DNA from: Echinicola marina
GTDB taxonomy: Bacteria > Bacteroidota > Bacteroidia > Cytophagales > Cyclobacteriaceae
Assembly: GCF_020463795.1 (NCBI RefSeq)
Contig: NZ_CP080025.1
Location: 2,477,501-2,541,500, forward strand
Length of the DNA: 64,000 nt
Reading direction: 5' to 3'
Shown here in pieces: positions 27,762 through 37,900 of this stretch. A model generated the notes under the pieces. The model was not told the origin of the DNA. It did no database searches and saw nothing but the letters and a program-made list of their open reading frames with translations. The first letter of the stretch is position 1, and every line of letters starts with the position of its first letter. The position numbers and the translations under genes are program-made.

Positions 27762-29657
27762 ATGGCAGTAGCTAACATATCAACGCATGGTACTACGGAG
27801 CATGATCATCACGATGATCATGCACATAGTGATAATTTTATCACTAAGTATATCTTTAGTACCGACCATAAAATGATCGGTAAACAATTTTTGGTTACCG
27901 GTATTGTATGGGCATTAATTGGTGGTTTCCTTTCTATCCTTTTTAGGTTACAGTTAGGTTTCCCTGACATGGACATGACTTTCTTGAAGCCTATCCTAGG
28001 TGGATGGATTGATGAGTCTGGGGCTTTAGATACCAATTTTTACTTGGCTTTGGTGACAATGCATGGTACCATTATGGTGTTCTTTGTATTGACAGCAGGT
28101 TTGAGTGGTACTTTCTCGAACTATTTGATCCCATTGCAGATTGGTGCAAGGGATATGGCCTCAGGCTTTATGAATATGCTTTCTTACTGGTTCTTCTTTG
28201 TAGCTGGTGTGATCATGTTTATCTCCTTGTTCATCTCTACTGGTCCTGCTGGTGGTGGTTGGGTTATCTATCCTCCATTGTCCGCCTTGGAGCAAGCCAT
28301 TCCAGGTTCTGGATTGGGTATGACACTTTGGTTGATATCTATGGTGTTTTTTATCGCTTCTCAGTTGTTGGGCGGTATTAACTATATCACTACTGTAATA
28401 AACCTAAGAACTAAAGGGATGTCTTTCTCAAGACTTCCATTGACCATCTGGTCATTCTTCTTGACTGCCGTAATTGGTTTGTTGTCATTCCCTGTACTTT
28501 TCTCAGCAGCCTTATTATTAGTTTTCGATAGAAGTTTCGGTACATCTTTCTATCTGTCCGATATCTATATTGGTGGTGAGGCTCTTCCAAATACCGGAGG
28601 TAGCGCAGTATTGTTCCAGCACCTGTTTTGGTTCTTGGGACACCCTGAAGTATATATTGTGATCATGCCGGCATTTGGTATTACTTCTGAAGTGATCGCC
28701 ACCAACTCCAGAAAGCCGATCTTTGGATACAAGGCCATGATTCTGTCTTTGTTGGGTATTACTGTATTATCCTTTGTGGTGTGGGCGCACCATATGTTTG
28801 TGTCAGGTATGAATCCGTTTTTGGGCTCAATCTTTATGTTCTTGACTTTGATCATTGCGGTTCCATCAGCTGTAAAAGTATTTAACTACCTGACCACACT
28901 TTGGAGAGGAAATATTATTTTCACGCCTGCGATGTTGTTTGCCATCGGTATGGTGTCTTTCTTTATCTCAGGTGGTATTACAGGGATTTTCTTAGGTAAC
29001 TCAGCCATTGATATTCAATTGCATGATACCTACTTCGTGGTGGCCCATTTCCACTTGGTAATGGGGTCTGCGGCATTCTTTGGGATGATGGCCGGTATTT
29101 ATCACTGGTTCCCTAAAATGTTCGGTAAAGTGATCGATGAGAAGTTGGGGTATATCCACTTCTGGTTGACTTTCGTAGGGGTTTATATGGTGTTCTTCCC
29201 AATGCACTACATCGGTATTGCAGGATTCCCAAGAAGATATTACAGCTGGACCAACTTCAACTTTGCAGATATGTACACTGATCTTAACATGTTCGTGTCG
29301 GCCGCTGCTATCGTTACCTTTGGTTCTCAATTTATTTTCTTGTTCAACTTCTTTTATAGCATGTACAAAGGAAGAAGAGCTCCTCAGAACCCTTGGAGAT
29401 CCAATACATTGGAATGGACTACACCAGTAGAACCTGGTCATGGTAACTGGCCTGGAGAAATTCCTACAGTTTACAGGTGGCCTTATGATTACTCTAAGCC
29501 TGGTGCAAAGGATGATTTCATCCCTCAAACTGTACCATTGTCCTCTACTCCAGAATCTAATCTTCCTCACGAAGCTGAGCAGGTTAAATTGGAAAGAGAA
29601 ATTATGGCTGAAGAGGGTGCTGATGTCCTTGTAGCTAATGAATCAAAAGAATCTTAA
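27762..29657 (+). CDS. coxA: Cytochrome c oxidase subunit I (A1 type)
   Basis: The 631-residue catalytic subunit: about 12 helices binding heme a, heme a3 and CuB, reducing O2 and pumping protons. The K/D-channel and active-site signature GHPEVYI (about residue 293) has the Glu and cross-linked His-Tyr of A1-type oxidases. Further ligands are in WAHHMFVSGM and HDTYFVVAHFHLVMG. The N-terminal 30 residues are His/Asp-rich (EHDHHDDHAHSD), unusual for the family. The 3' end overlaps the heme A synthase gene by 20 bp. Confidence 0.97.
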   Translation: MAVANISTHGTTEHDHHDDHAHSDNFITKYIFSTDHKMIGKQFLVTGIVWALIGGFLSILFRLQLGFPDMDMTFLKPILGGWIDESGALDTNFYLALVTMHGTIMVFFVLTAGLSGTFSNYLIPLQIGARDMASGFMNMLSYWFFFVAGVIMFISLFISTGPAGGGWVIYPPLSALEQAIPGSGLGMTLWLISMVFFIASQLLGGINYITTVINLRTKGMSFSRLPLTIWSFFLTAVIGLLSFPVLFSAALLLVFDRSFGTSFYLSDIYIGGEALPNTGGSAVLFQHLFWFLGHPEVYIVIMPAFGITSEVIATNSRKPIFGYKAMILSLLGITVLSFVVWAHHMFVSGMNPFLGSIFMFLTLIIAVPSAVKVFNYLTTLWRGNIIFTPAMLFAIGMVSFFISGGITGIFLGNSAIDIQLHDTYFVVAHFHLVMGSAAFFGMMAGIYHWFPKMFGKVIDEKLGYIHFWLTFVGVYMVFFPMHYIGIAGFPRRYYSWTNFNFADMYTDLNMFVSAAAIVTFGSQFIFLFNFFYSMYKGRRAPQNPWRSNTLEWTTPVEPGHGNWPGEIPTVYRWPYDYSKPGAKDDFIPQTVPLSSTPESNLPHEAEQVKLEREIMAEEGADVLVANESKES

Positions 29658-30720
29658 AAATATTAACAGCTTTCGCAGGGTCAGTTTGATCACTGTGATA
29701 GCTGTTTATTTCTTGATTTTGGTAGGAGGGATAGTGAGAAGTTCCGGTTCCGGAATGGGCTGTCCTGATTGGCCAAAATGTTTTGGAAGCTGGGTGCCTC
29801 CAACGGATGTAAGCCAGCTTCCGGACAATTATCAAGATATCTATCTCAACAAAAGGTTAGAGAAGAACGAAAGGTTTGTCAAAATGCTGCATGGTTTTGG
29901 TTTTCATAAAAAGGCCGAAGAAATAAAGCATGATAAGGCAATACTTATAGAAGGTGAATTTAATGCCACTAAAACTTGGATTGAATACCTGAACCGGCTG
30001 ACAGGAGCAATCATTGGACTCTTGGTTGTAGCTACCTTTATCTATTCTTGGAGACTTAGAAAAGAGGACAAAACCCTTGCTGTGCTCTCCTTTTTGAATT
30101 TGGTATTGGTTATCTTTCAAGGTTGGATTGGTTCCATAGTTGTATCTACCAATCTTTTGCATTGGATGATAACGGTTCATATGTTGTTGGCGCTGTTGAT
30201 TGTTTGTTTGTTACTTTATATTCATTTTAGAGCGAATAAAATTAATCATACTGTGAGGCAGCAACTGGATAAACCAGGAAACTTATTTGGGCTTTTATTA
30301 GTCGCATTTATTTTAATGGTTGTTCAAGTAATTTGGGGTACGCAAGTTAGAGAGCAAGTGGATATGATCGCGGCCAGATTAGGAGATCTTTTCCGTGGTA
30401 ATTGGATCGGACTTCTTGGTATCGATTTTATTATACATAGGTCTTTCTCTCTGATTTTATTGGGAATACACCTTTTGTTTATTTACAAGGTGTATAAAGT
30501 CTCCTTTAGGAGATCAAATATATTTAAGTGGTCGCAAATCTTAGTGATATTGATCTTATTTGAGATTGTCACTGGTGTGGGGATGGCCTATTTTGGTATT
30601 CCTGCATTCCTTCAGCCGATTCATCTTTTGGTTGGATCGATGATTATTGGAGTGCAATTTGTGATCCTATTACAGTTAAGTGATCAGAAAAGAATAGTGT
30701 TAAATACAACCAATTCATGA
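29638..30720 (+). CDS. ctaA: Heme A synthase (COX15/CtaA)
   Basis: A 360-residue, eight-helix membrane protein that oxidises heme O to heme A for the neighbouring oxidase. N-terminal signature ILVGGIVRSSGSGMGCPDWPKCFG includes the conserved Cys pair region and GSGMGCPDWP. Heme-ligand histidines are in MLHGFGF, WMITVHMLLAL and the C-terminal HRSFSLILLGIH and QPIHLLVGS. The start overlaps coxA by 20 bp and the stop overlaps cyoE by 4 bp (ATGA). Confidence 0.95.
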   Translation: MNQKNLKNINSFRRVSLITVIAVYFLILVGGIVRSSGSGMGCPDWPKCFGSWVPPTDVSQLPDNYQDIYLNKRLEKNERFVKMLHGFGFHKKAEEIKHDKAILIEGEFNATKTWIEYLNRLTGAIIGLLVVATFIYSWRLRKEDKTLAVLSFLNLVLVIFQGWIGSIVVSTNLLHWMITVHMLLALLIVCLLLYIHFRANKINHTVRQQLDKPGNLFGLLLVAFILMVVQVIWGTQVREQVDMIAARLGDLFRGNWIGLLGIDFIIHRSFSLILLGIHLLFIYKVYKVSFRRSNIFKWSQILVILILFEIVTGVGMAYFGIPAFLQPIHLLVGSMIIGVQFVILLQLSDQKRIVLNTTNS

Positions 30721-31622
30721 GGACAGTTAATTTATCAGAAGCGTCCTTAATTGACAGCATATTAATCCGTTCGAAAGCATATTACGAATTGATTAAATTC
30801 AGGCTTTCAGCATTAGTTACTTTCTCTGCTGTTTTCGGGTTTATTTTAGGAGACAGTGGGGTGATGTTTTCTTGGGGCAAGTTCTTTGCGCTAATGGTCG
30901 GAGGATTTCTGATCAGTGGTGCTTCTGGAGCTGCGAACGAGATATTGGAAAGAGATTATGATAAGTTGATGAAGAGGACGCAAAATCGTCCTCTACCGTT
31001 AAATATTATCTCTTTAAATGAAGCGTATTGGTTTACGGTAATAGTGGCTTTGATTGGGATAAGTATCTTATGGTTCTTTACTAATCCTATCACTACTGGT
31101 TTGGGTATATTGAGCATGATTCTTTATGTTTTCGTGTACACACCCTTAAAAAGAGTAGGACCTATTGCTGTGTTTGTTGGAGCTATTCCAGGAGCTATGC
31201 CGCCATTATTGGGTTGGACTGCTGCAACAGGGGCCATTACTTATGAGGCATTGATTATATTTGGAATTCAATTTATTTGGCAATTTCCCCATTTTTGGGC
31301 CATTGCTTGGGTAAGTGATGAAGATTATAAGAAAGCTGGTTTTAAATTACTTCCTTCAGGCGGAAGGAAAGATTTGAATACAGCGATACAAATTATGATT
31401 TATACGCTGTTCTTATTGCCTCTAGGATTATTGCCAAGCTACTTTGGCTTGACAGGGTTGAATTCAGGAATTGTAGCCACTATTTGTGGGGTGTTATTTT
31501 TGGCGCAGACATTCTCATTAATGAGAGACTGTTCAAGGAAATCAGCCCTGAAGATCATGTTTGGTTCGTTCCTATATTTACCTATAGTGCAGATAGCTTA
31601 TTTATTAGATAAAATACCATAA
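30717..31622 (+). CDS. cyoE: Protoheme IX farnesyltransferase (heme O synthase)
   Basis: A 301-residue UbiA-family prenyltransferase that adds the farnesyl tail to heme B. The Asp-rich motif is NEILERDYDKLMKRTQNRPLP, with the second conserved region YTPLKRVGPIAVFVGAIPGAMPPLLGW. About nine helices. Product feeds CtaA encoded just upstream. Its stop overlaps the start of the first subunit III gene by 1 bp. Confidence 0.95.
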   Translation: MRTVNLSEASLIDSILIRSKAYYELIKFRLSALVTFSAVFGFILGDSGVMFSWGKFFALMVGGFLISGASGAANEILERDYDKLMKRTQNRPLPLNIISLNEAYWFTVIVALIGISILWFFTNPITTGLGILSMILYVFVYTPLKRVGPIAVFVGAIPGAMPPLLGWTAATGAITYEALIIFGIQFIWQFPHFWAIAWVSDEDYKKAGFKLLPSGGRKDLNTAIQIMIYTLFLLPLGLLPSYFGLTGLNSGIVATICGVLFLAQTFSLMRDCSRKSALKIMFGSFLYLPIVQIAYLLDKIP

Positions 31623-32203
31623 TGGAAGAGAAATTAGCATATACTGAAGGGGCAGAGCAACCCATTGCTATGCATCCAAAGAAGTTTGCCCTGTGGTTAT
31701 TTATCGTTAGTGTAGTGATGATATTTGCTGCTTTGACTAGCGCATTTATTGTAAGACAGGGAGAGGGGAATTGGTTGGATTATAGTCTACCTGAGGTATT
31801 GTGGTTTACATCTGCAGTGATTTTACTTAGTAGTGGTAGTATGCATTGGGCATATGTTTCTGCTAAGAATGATCAGATGGGGAATTTAAAAATAGCTTTG
31901 ACGATTACTGCCATACTGGGTTTGACATTTTTGGTTGGACAATGGTTTAGTTGGGAAGCATTGGTAGAAAGGGATGTTTATTTTGTGGGTAATCCGGCAG
32001 GTTCATTTATGTATGTGTTGACAGGATTGCACGCTGCCCACTTGATTAGTGGTGTGATATTTCTAATTATTGTATTAATTTCGTCCTATAGATATAAAAT
32101 ACATTCTCAGAGGATGAATACCATGGAAATGTGCGCCACTTATTGGCACTTTCTTGGAGGTCTCTGGATTTATTTGTTTGTCTTTTTATTATTGAATCAT
32201 TGA
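31622..32203 (+). CDS. Heme-copper oxidase subunit III, short form
   Basis: A 193-residue five-helix subunit III relative. Family marks: AALTSAFIVRQGEGNW near the start, TGLHAAHLISGVIFL, and CATYWHFLGGLWIYLF at the end. Subunit III stabilises subunit I and helps proton delivery. It is one of two consecutive, quite different subunit III genes; paired subunit III genes are common in Bacteroidota cox clusters. Confidence 0.92.
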   Translation: MEEKLAYTEGAEQPIAMHPKKFALWLFIVSVVMIFAALTSAFIVRQGEGNWLDYSLPEVLWFTSAVILLSSGSMHWAYVSAKNDQMGNLKIALTITAILGLTFLVGQWFSWEALVERDVYFVGNPAGSFMYVLTGLHAAHLISGVIFLIIVLISSYRYKIHSQRMNTMEMCATYWHFLGGLWIYLFVFLLLNH

Positions 32204-32228
32204 AATATAAAGTTAAAATTTAGAATAT

Positions 32229-32999
32229 ATGTCATCGACTGCAATTGAAATCAACTCCAAGAGAGGAACATGGGGTGGTGGAAATGAGCCTTTGAAGGCC
32301 AGCTATGGAAAGCTTATGATGTGGTTTTTCCTACTTTCCGACATCTTTACTTTTGCCGCTTTTCTGATTACCTATGGTGCTATTAGGGTAAGTTATCCGG
32401 CGTTTTCTGGTCATGTAAACGAATTCACCAGTTCCAATGAGTACTGGCCTATTCCTGAAATGATTTTTGATGCTGTGCCTTTTGTCCATGGTATTCATGC
32501 TCCATTGGTTTTCGTAGGCATAATGACTTTTATTCTGATCATGTCTTCAGTAACTATGGTATTGGCAGTAGAAGCTGGTCATAGAAATGATAAAGACGAT
32601 GTTGTTAAATGGTTGCTATGGACTATCGTAGGTGGAGCTACTTTCTTGAGCTGTCAGGCTTGGGAATGGAGTCACTTCATCCACGGTACTGATGTAGGTA
32701 CTTTGATGACTTATGTGAACTCATTTGGTCAAACGGTAACCGAAACAGTGTTCGGTGCAAATCTTCATGTGAATGAATACGGACCGGCTCCGTTTGCACA
32801 ACTTTTCTTCTTTATCACTGGGTTCCACGGATTCCACGTTACTATAGGTGTAGTATTGCTTTTCTTGGCATTCTACCAAGCTGCAGTGGGGGTATACGAA
32901 AGAAGAGGTCATTATGAAATGGTCGAAAAAATAGGCCTTTACTGGCACTTTGTAGATTTAGTTTGGGTATTTGTATTTACCTTCTACTACCTTGTCTAA
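32229..32999 (+). CDS. Heme-copper oxidase subunit III, long form
   Basis: A 256-residue subunit III with marks FLLSDIFTFAAFLITYGAIR, SCQAWEWSHFIH, FFITGFHGFHVTIGVVLLF and the closing IGLYWHFVDLVWVFVFTFYYLV. It is more like classical CoxC than its upstream neighbour. The C-terminal WHFVD motif is typical. Confidence 0.93.
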   Translation: MSSTAIEINSKRGTWGGGNEPLKASYGKLMMWFFLLSDIFTFAAFLITYGAIRVSYPAFSGHVNEFTSSNEYWPIPEMIFDAVPFVHGIHAPLVFVGIMTFILIMSSVTMVLAVEAGHRNDKDDVVKWLLWTIVGGATFLSCQAWEWSHFIHGTDVGTLMTYVNSFGQTVTETVFGANLHVNEYGPAPFAQLFFFITGFHGFHVTIGVVLLFLAFYQAAVGVYERRGHYEMVEKIGLYWHFVDLVWVFVFTFYYLV

Positions 33000-33020
33000 C
33001 CTCTAAAATATTTATTAGTT

Positions 33021-33350
33021 ATGTCATCACTTGAAAATAAAACAACCTTAGAGGTTCTTCCTCGAAATAAGGAAAAGATTAGAAAGATTTGGAAGACAGC
33101 ATTGATCTTATTGGTTATTACGGCTGTTGAATTTCTTTTGGCCTTTACTATGGAAAGAGGAATGTTGTTATTCGCAATATTCGTAGGGCTGACCATCGTA
33201 AAAGCTTCATATATCATGATGGAATTTATGCACTTAAAAGATGAATCAAAAGTTTTGTTTTGGTCCATCATGCTTCCATTGATCTTCTTGGTGTGGTTGC
33301 TCATAGCACTTTCCAAGGAAGGAGCAGAAATCTTTTTGATGAGATGGTAA
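33021..33350 (+). CDS. Cytochrome c oxidase subunit IV-like protein
   Basis: A 109-residue, three-helix protein of the prokaryotic COX4 family (CyoD/CtaF-like). Typical motif: YIMMEFMHLKDESKVLFWSI, in which the MHL is well conserved. Last gene before the strong terminator at 33368-33409, so it closes the main act-cox transcript. Confidence 0.9.
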   Translation: MSSLENKTTLEVLPRNKEKIRKIWKTALILLVITAVEFLLAFTMERGMLLFAIFVGLTIVKASYIMMEFMHLKDESKVLFWSIMLPLIFLVWLLIALSKEGAEIFLMRW

Positions 33351-33367
33351 TCCAAAAATAATTTGAT

Positions 33368-33409
33368 AAAAAAAGTAGGTTGGAGGGAATGCTTCCAACC
33401 TACTTTTTT
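33368..33409 (+). terminator. Terminator of the act-cox operon
   Basis: A-run, then GTAGGTTGGA (33375-33384), 9-nt loop, TCCAACCTAC (33394-33403) and six Ts: a perfect 10-bp stem extended by A-T pairs. It lies 18 bp after subunit IV. It covers the TTG at 33380 that could otherwise start the SCO gene, which argues for the later ATG there. Confidence 0.93.
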
Positions 33410-33424
33410 GTTTGTAGTGGAGAT

Positions 33425-34093
33425 ATGAAAGTTGTTAGATTATTGCAAGGAATGGTGCTTGTCTGTATTTTGATGGTACCTGTTCTGATTATACTGTTTC
33501 TCCGTAATTTCGGTGAAAATGAATATGAGATCCCCATACTGTATGAAAATGGCATTCAGGACCCATTTGGGGACTGTCAGCTGGACACAGTTGGGCAGCA
33601 TTATATTCCTGAGTTTGAATTTGTAGACCAAGATTCCAGTAGGATAGGAAAGTCCCAAATGATGGGAAAAGTGACCATCGTTGATTTTTTCTTTACCAGC
33701 TGTCCTAGTATTTGTCCTGTGATGTCCCTTGAAATGGAAAGGGTTCAGGATGCCTTTAGGGATGAGGAACAAGTACAGCTTTATTCCATTAGCATAGACC
33801 CAAGCTATGATACTCCCGAAGTCCTTAAAAAATACAGTGAACTACATGGTGCCAAGAAAGGAAAATGGTTCTTTTTGAATGGACCAAAAGATGAAGTTTA
33901 TGATTTGGCAAGGTGCGGTTTTGTATTGCCTACCATAGATGGGCAAGGCGTCCCTGAGAATTTCACCCATAGTGACAAACTGGCCTTGATAGATGGCGAA
34001 GGAAGAATAAGAGGTTACTATAGCGGTACGAATAGAGAGGATGTGGATTTATTGATTTTAGAGACAAAAATATTATTACATGGAAAGCAGTAA
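33425..34093 (+). CDS. SCO1/SenC-type copper chaperone
   Basis: 222 residues from ATG 33425 (an in-frame TTG at 33380 lies inside the terminator hairpin and is rejected). An N-terminal membrane anchor (about 6-25) is followed by a thioredoxin-like domain with the copper-binding FFTSCPSICPVM (Cys about 94 and 98) and the distal His in ENFTHSDKLALID. SCO proteins deliver or reduce copper for the CuA site of subunit II. Overlaps the DUF420 gene by 14 bp. Confidence 0.93.
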   Translation: MKVVRLLQGMVLVCILMVPVLIILFLRNFGENEYEIPILYENGIQDPFGDCQLDTVGQHYIPEFEFVDQDSSRIGKSQMMGKVTIVDFFFTSCPSICPVMSLEMERVQDAFRDEEQVQLYSISIDPSYDTPEVLKKYSELHGAKKGKWFFLNGPKDEVYDLARCGFVLPTIDGQGVPENFTHSDKLALIDGEGRIRGYYSGTNREDVDLLILETKILLHGKQ

Positions 34094-34631
34094 TATGGCA
34101 AATCCTGCAGAAAAAGGAATGTTTAAATTGATTACCATTGTTTCGGTTTTGATTCCGGTAGTCGTGGCTATCTTATTGTTTATGCCGGCCAAGCTTGATC
34201 TGGCCAGTGAATGGGTGTATTTTCTTCCTCATCTCAATGCTGTAATCAATTTCTCAGCCAGTTTGGCATTGATAGCTGGTTTGATTTTCATTAAAAACAA
34301 AATGATTCCATATCATAGAGCAAGTATGAGCATTGCTTTTGGTCTTGGGGCGATCTTTTTGGTGTCCTATGTGATTTATCATGCTTCTGCCGAAAGTACT
34401 AGCTTTGGAGGGGAAGGGATTATTAAAACTGTATATTTTATTGTATTGATAAGTCATATTATCTTGGCAGCAGTGGCGCTTTTTCCGATTCTTTTGGCTT
34501 ATTATTATGGTACCAAGGGGATGGTAGAGAAGCACAAAAAGATCGTAAGGTATGCTTACCCAATTTGGCTTTATGTAACGATTAGTGGTGTGCTGGTGTA
34601 TTGGATGATCAGTCCTTATTACACCCATTAA
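34080..34631 (+). CDS. DUF420 membrane protein (CtaM/YozB-like)
   Basis: A 183-residue protein with about five membrane helices, of the DUF420 family. Conserved histidines sit at helix ends (FLPHLNAVINF; MIPYHRASMS; YVIYHASAE; VLISHIILAA). The DUF420 relative CtaM of Firmicutes is needed for aa3 oxidase maturation, consistent with the position after SCO. The start overlaps the SCO gene by 14 bp; ATG 34095 is an alternative. Confidence 0.9.
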   Translation: MESSNMANPAEKGMFKLITIVSVLIPVVVAILLFMPAKLDLASEWVYFLPHLNAVINFSASLALIAGLIFIKNKMIPYHRASMSIAFGLGAIFLVSYVIYHASAESTSFGGEGIIKTVYFIVLISHIILAAVALFPILLAYYYGTKGMVEKHKKIVRYAYPIWLYVTISGVLVYWMISPYYTH

Positions 34632-34662
34632 ACTAATAGCTGAGATTAGACGTTTGAATATT

Positions 34663-34911
34663 ATGTTGCGCTTACTAAAAAGAGTATATTTTAGTTTTCT
34701 TTTGGTGATTTTACCTCAAGTTTATGGTTTGGCACAATGTGCCATGTGTAGGGCCTCTGTAGAAAATAATGTGTCCAATGGAGATACCACAGTGGGGGCG
34801 AGTTTGAATATGGGAATTCTTTATTTGTTTGTGGCCCCTTATTTGCTAGCAGGGATTATTGGGTTTTTATGGTATAGGAATTCCAGAAAACGGAGAAAAC
34901 AAGCTGTATAA
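34663..34911 (+). CDS. Small secreted/membrane protein with CAMC motif
   Basis: An 82-residue protein from ATG 34663. It has a signal-peptide-like N-terminus (VYFSFLLVILPQVYGLA), then QCAMCRASVEN (a CxxC just after the cleavage region), one membrane helix (ILYLFVAPYLLAGIIGFLW) and a basic tail (RNSRKRRKQAV). No family name comes to mind. A periplasmic CxxC next to SCO and DUF420 suggests a role in oxidase or copper assembly; that is inference from context. A terminator follows 22 bp later. Confidence 0.75.
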   Translation: MLRLLKRVYFSFLLVILPQVYGLAQCAMCRASVENNVSNGDTTVGASLNMGILYLFVAPYLLAGIIGFLWYRNSRKRRKQAV

Positions 34912-34932
34912 GGAAATTTGAAGTACATAAAT

Positions 34933-34968
34933 AAAAAAGCAAAGTTTGAAAATCAACTTTGCTTTTTT
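34933..34968 (+). terminator. Terminator after the SCO-DUF420 unit
   Basis: A-run, GCAAAGTT (34939-34946), 8-nt loop, AACTTTGC (34955-34962), six Ts. It separates the respiratory block from the histidine kinase gene. Confidence 0.9.
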
Positions 34969-34994
34969 ATTTTTAGTCTATTGTGAAATAAATT

Positions 34995-37900
34995 ATGCTA
35001 AAGAAAAGAAGGCTTATATTAATTTTTGCGATCATTTCAATGGCGATTGTCTTGGCCATTAATTTTTTTTCAAGCCCTTTACATCCAGAAGAAAAGGCCA
35101 TCCAAAAAATTGAGGACAAAATTCAAATCATTGCTCAGCAGTTTGATGATGATTTTATTCAGCTTTTGATGAACAATAGGCCTGAAAAGCAGATTTCTTT
35201 TAGCTCACTTAATTTTCCCTCCCAACATCCATTTTATATGTACAGTGAGGATGGGAAGCTCTTGTACTGGTCCAGTATTACCATGATACCTGATTTTGAG
35301 CTTTTCAAGACCGGGGCAAACTACAGGCCTTATCAGTTGATAGATAATCAAAAGGGAACCTATTTCAGTAGGGTGAGGCGTGTGATCAGGAATAATAAGG
35401 TTTACTGGATGGCCCAAGTCTATTCCCTAAATGATAAGGTCGAGATAGATAATGAGTATTTGCGTTCTGGTTTTAATCAAGAAATTTTCGGGAATGATAG
35501 ATTTATCTTGGCCTCCGAGCCCATGTCTGGATATGAAAATATTAAAGCTGAAGATGGTACTTTTTATTTCTCCATTTCTTTAAGAAGTGGTTATAAGGCT
35601 GTTGGGAGTAAATCCAATACCACTTTGATCCTCTTTTTCTTTTCATTAACAGGCTTGGTATTTATTCTTGGTGGAGATTTTGTGATGAGACTCTGGAGGA
35701 GAGGTAATAAAAAGGTGGCGCTTTTTTACACCATTTCCATCTTGGGAAGTGTAAGGGCAATTATGCTGGTGTTTAATTTTCCGCAAGATTATTTTGATCT
35801 GGCCCTTTTTGATCCCTATTATTATGCCTCTTCTTCCTTAAATCCAAGTTTGGGGGATTTGTTATTGAATGTGATCGCTGTAATTATTGTATTGGCTATG
35901 CTGATAAGTCTATTGGGAAGAAGACAGGTGATCCTGGGCTTTGCCAAAGTACGACAAAAGAAGGCACCTTGGGTCTATTATCTGCTCGCATACCTGCTCT
36001 CTACAGTATTCCTGGTTCTATTCTTTTTACTTTTTACCAATATTTCGAATAATTCACAGTGGAATTTGAGTATTCTTGATATTCCCACATTTGACTATTT
36101 GAAGGGGATAAGCATTCTTATTCTGTTTTTTGGTGGGGCGGCCTATTTACTATTTACTTTAATGTCCATTCATTTGGTGTTTTATAAAAGTAGGTGGCAA
36201 AAAGCTTATGCGCTTAGGATACTTTTGTTTTTTTCTATTCCCTTTTTGATCCTAGCAGGTTATTTTGATTTTATTTATCTGGTCGTTTATATCGCTCACT
36301 TAATTCTTCTGATCGCTATTATCACATTCGAATTATATGATAATGTATTCAAACTACAACTAAATACTTTTTTGACATTTTTCTTTGGCTGCTTGATGGG
36401 GGCAGTGATCACCGGTGCCGCTTCGTATCAGGATTTTAGAAAGCGCGAGATCTCTTCAAAAATTAAATTGGCTAATCAGGTTTTGTTGAAGAATGATGTG
36501 ATGGCGGAATTCCTGCTAAGTGATGTCATAGAAAGGATAGAAGAAGACCTTTTTATCAAGAACAAAATGATGGATCCTCTTGGCTCTAAGTCCCCCATAG
36601 TTCAAAAGATTGAAAAGATTTATTTGCCGAATTATTTTGATCAGTATAATCTCAATGTGATGATTTTTAATCCTAAGGGAGAGGATATACTGAACCGTGG
36701 TAATGAAAAGAAATTGGACGATTATCGCTATCAGTTTATGAATAGCGATTTTGCAACAGGTGTCAGGGAATTATTTTTTGTGAAGGGAAATGAAGGTATT
36801 GAAGGAAATCGCTTTTATGCCTTCATGGGGATGTATAAAGATGATTTGTTTTTGGGGACTATAGTAATGGAGCTTGTTCAGGAAAGGGTACAGTCTACCA
36901 GCGTATTCCCCAAGTTGCTATTGGATAAGAAGTACGCGGAAGATATTTATGATCGAAATTTTGACTATGCTGTATTCTCTGACGAAATCCTACAGTACAG
37001 TGTAGGTGTTTTCAATTTTAGGGATCCAGAGGTAGCTGGCTTACTGGAAAACGAAAACCTCTATACCACCGGGGTATTTAAAAACCAATACCATCACTAT
37101 GCTGTAAAGATACAGTCTAGGACCATCCTGATTTCAAGTCCTATCTATCCCTATAATTATGTGCTGGCGGATGTGTCATTTTTCTTTGTGGGTTATATAG
37201 GGCTTACCCTCTTTTTTATAGCCTTATATGTGCTGATTTCCGGTTTGGGAAGAATGCAGTTTAACTATGCTACTAAGATCCAGTTTTACCTCAATTTTGC
37301 CTTTTTTGTGCCCATGTTGATTATTAGTGGGGTTTCAATTGGTTTGCTGAGCGACTCTTATATGGAGGATCTTCATAGGCAGTATTTTGATAAGGCCGGG
37401 ATTATCAGAGATTATCTGGCTAAATATTTGGAGCAGGAGGTTCAGGGCACTATGGATAGGGATGATTTTCTTACAGAAGTACATAATTTATCCAGTACTA
37501 CTGCATCTGATATCAATATTTACTTGCCAAATGGAAAGTTAATGGTGACCAGCCAGCCAAATATTTTCGAGAAAAAGGTGCTAACAGAATACCTTAATCC
37601 AATAGCTTATGCAGAGGTGATTGAGGCGCAGAATAATCGCGTGATTTTAGATGAAAAGGTGGGAGGTCTGGATTATAAAACTGTTTATTTGGCCTTAAGG
37701 GATATTAAGCGTCAAGAAGTTCTTGGCATCATTTCGATTCCATTTTTTGAGTCAGAAGATGATCTGAATGTGCTGATTGTGGATGTGTTCAGTACCATTA
37801 TCAATATTTTTGTCGTCATCTTTATTATCTTTTTGGTCGTTTCCTTCTTTGCTTCCAAAAAGTTGACAGATCCCTTTAAGCTACTTACCCAGAAGCTTAA

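Noticed and set aside
33380-33424. Upstream TTG start for the SCO gene at 33380.
   Set aside because: It lies inside a perfect terminator hairpin (33368-33409); ATG 33425 gives a normal membrane anchor.
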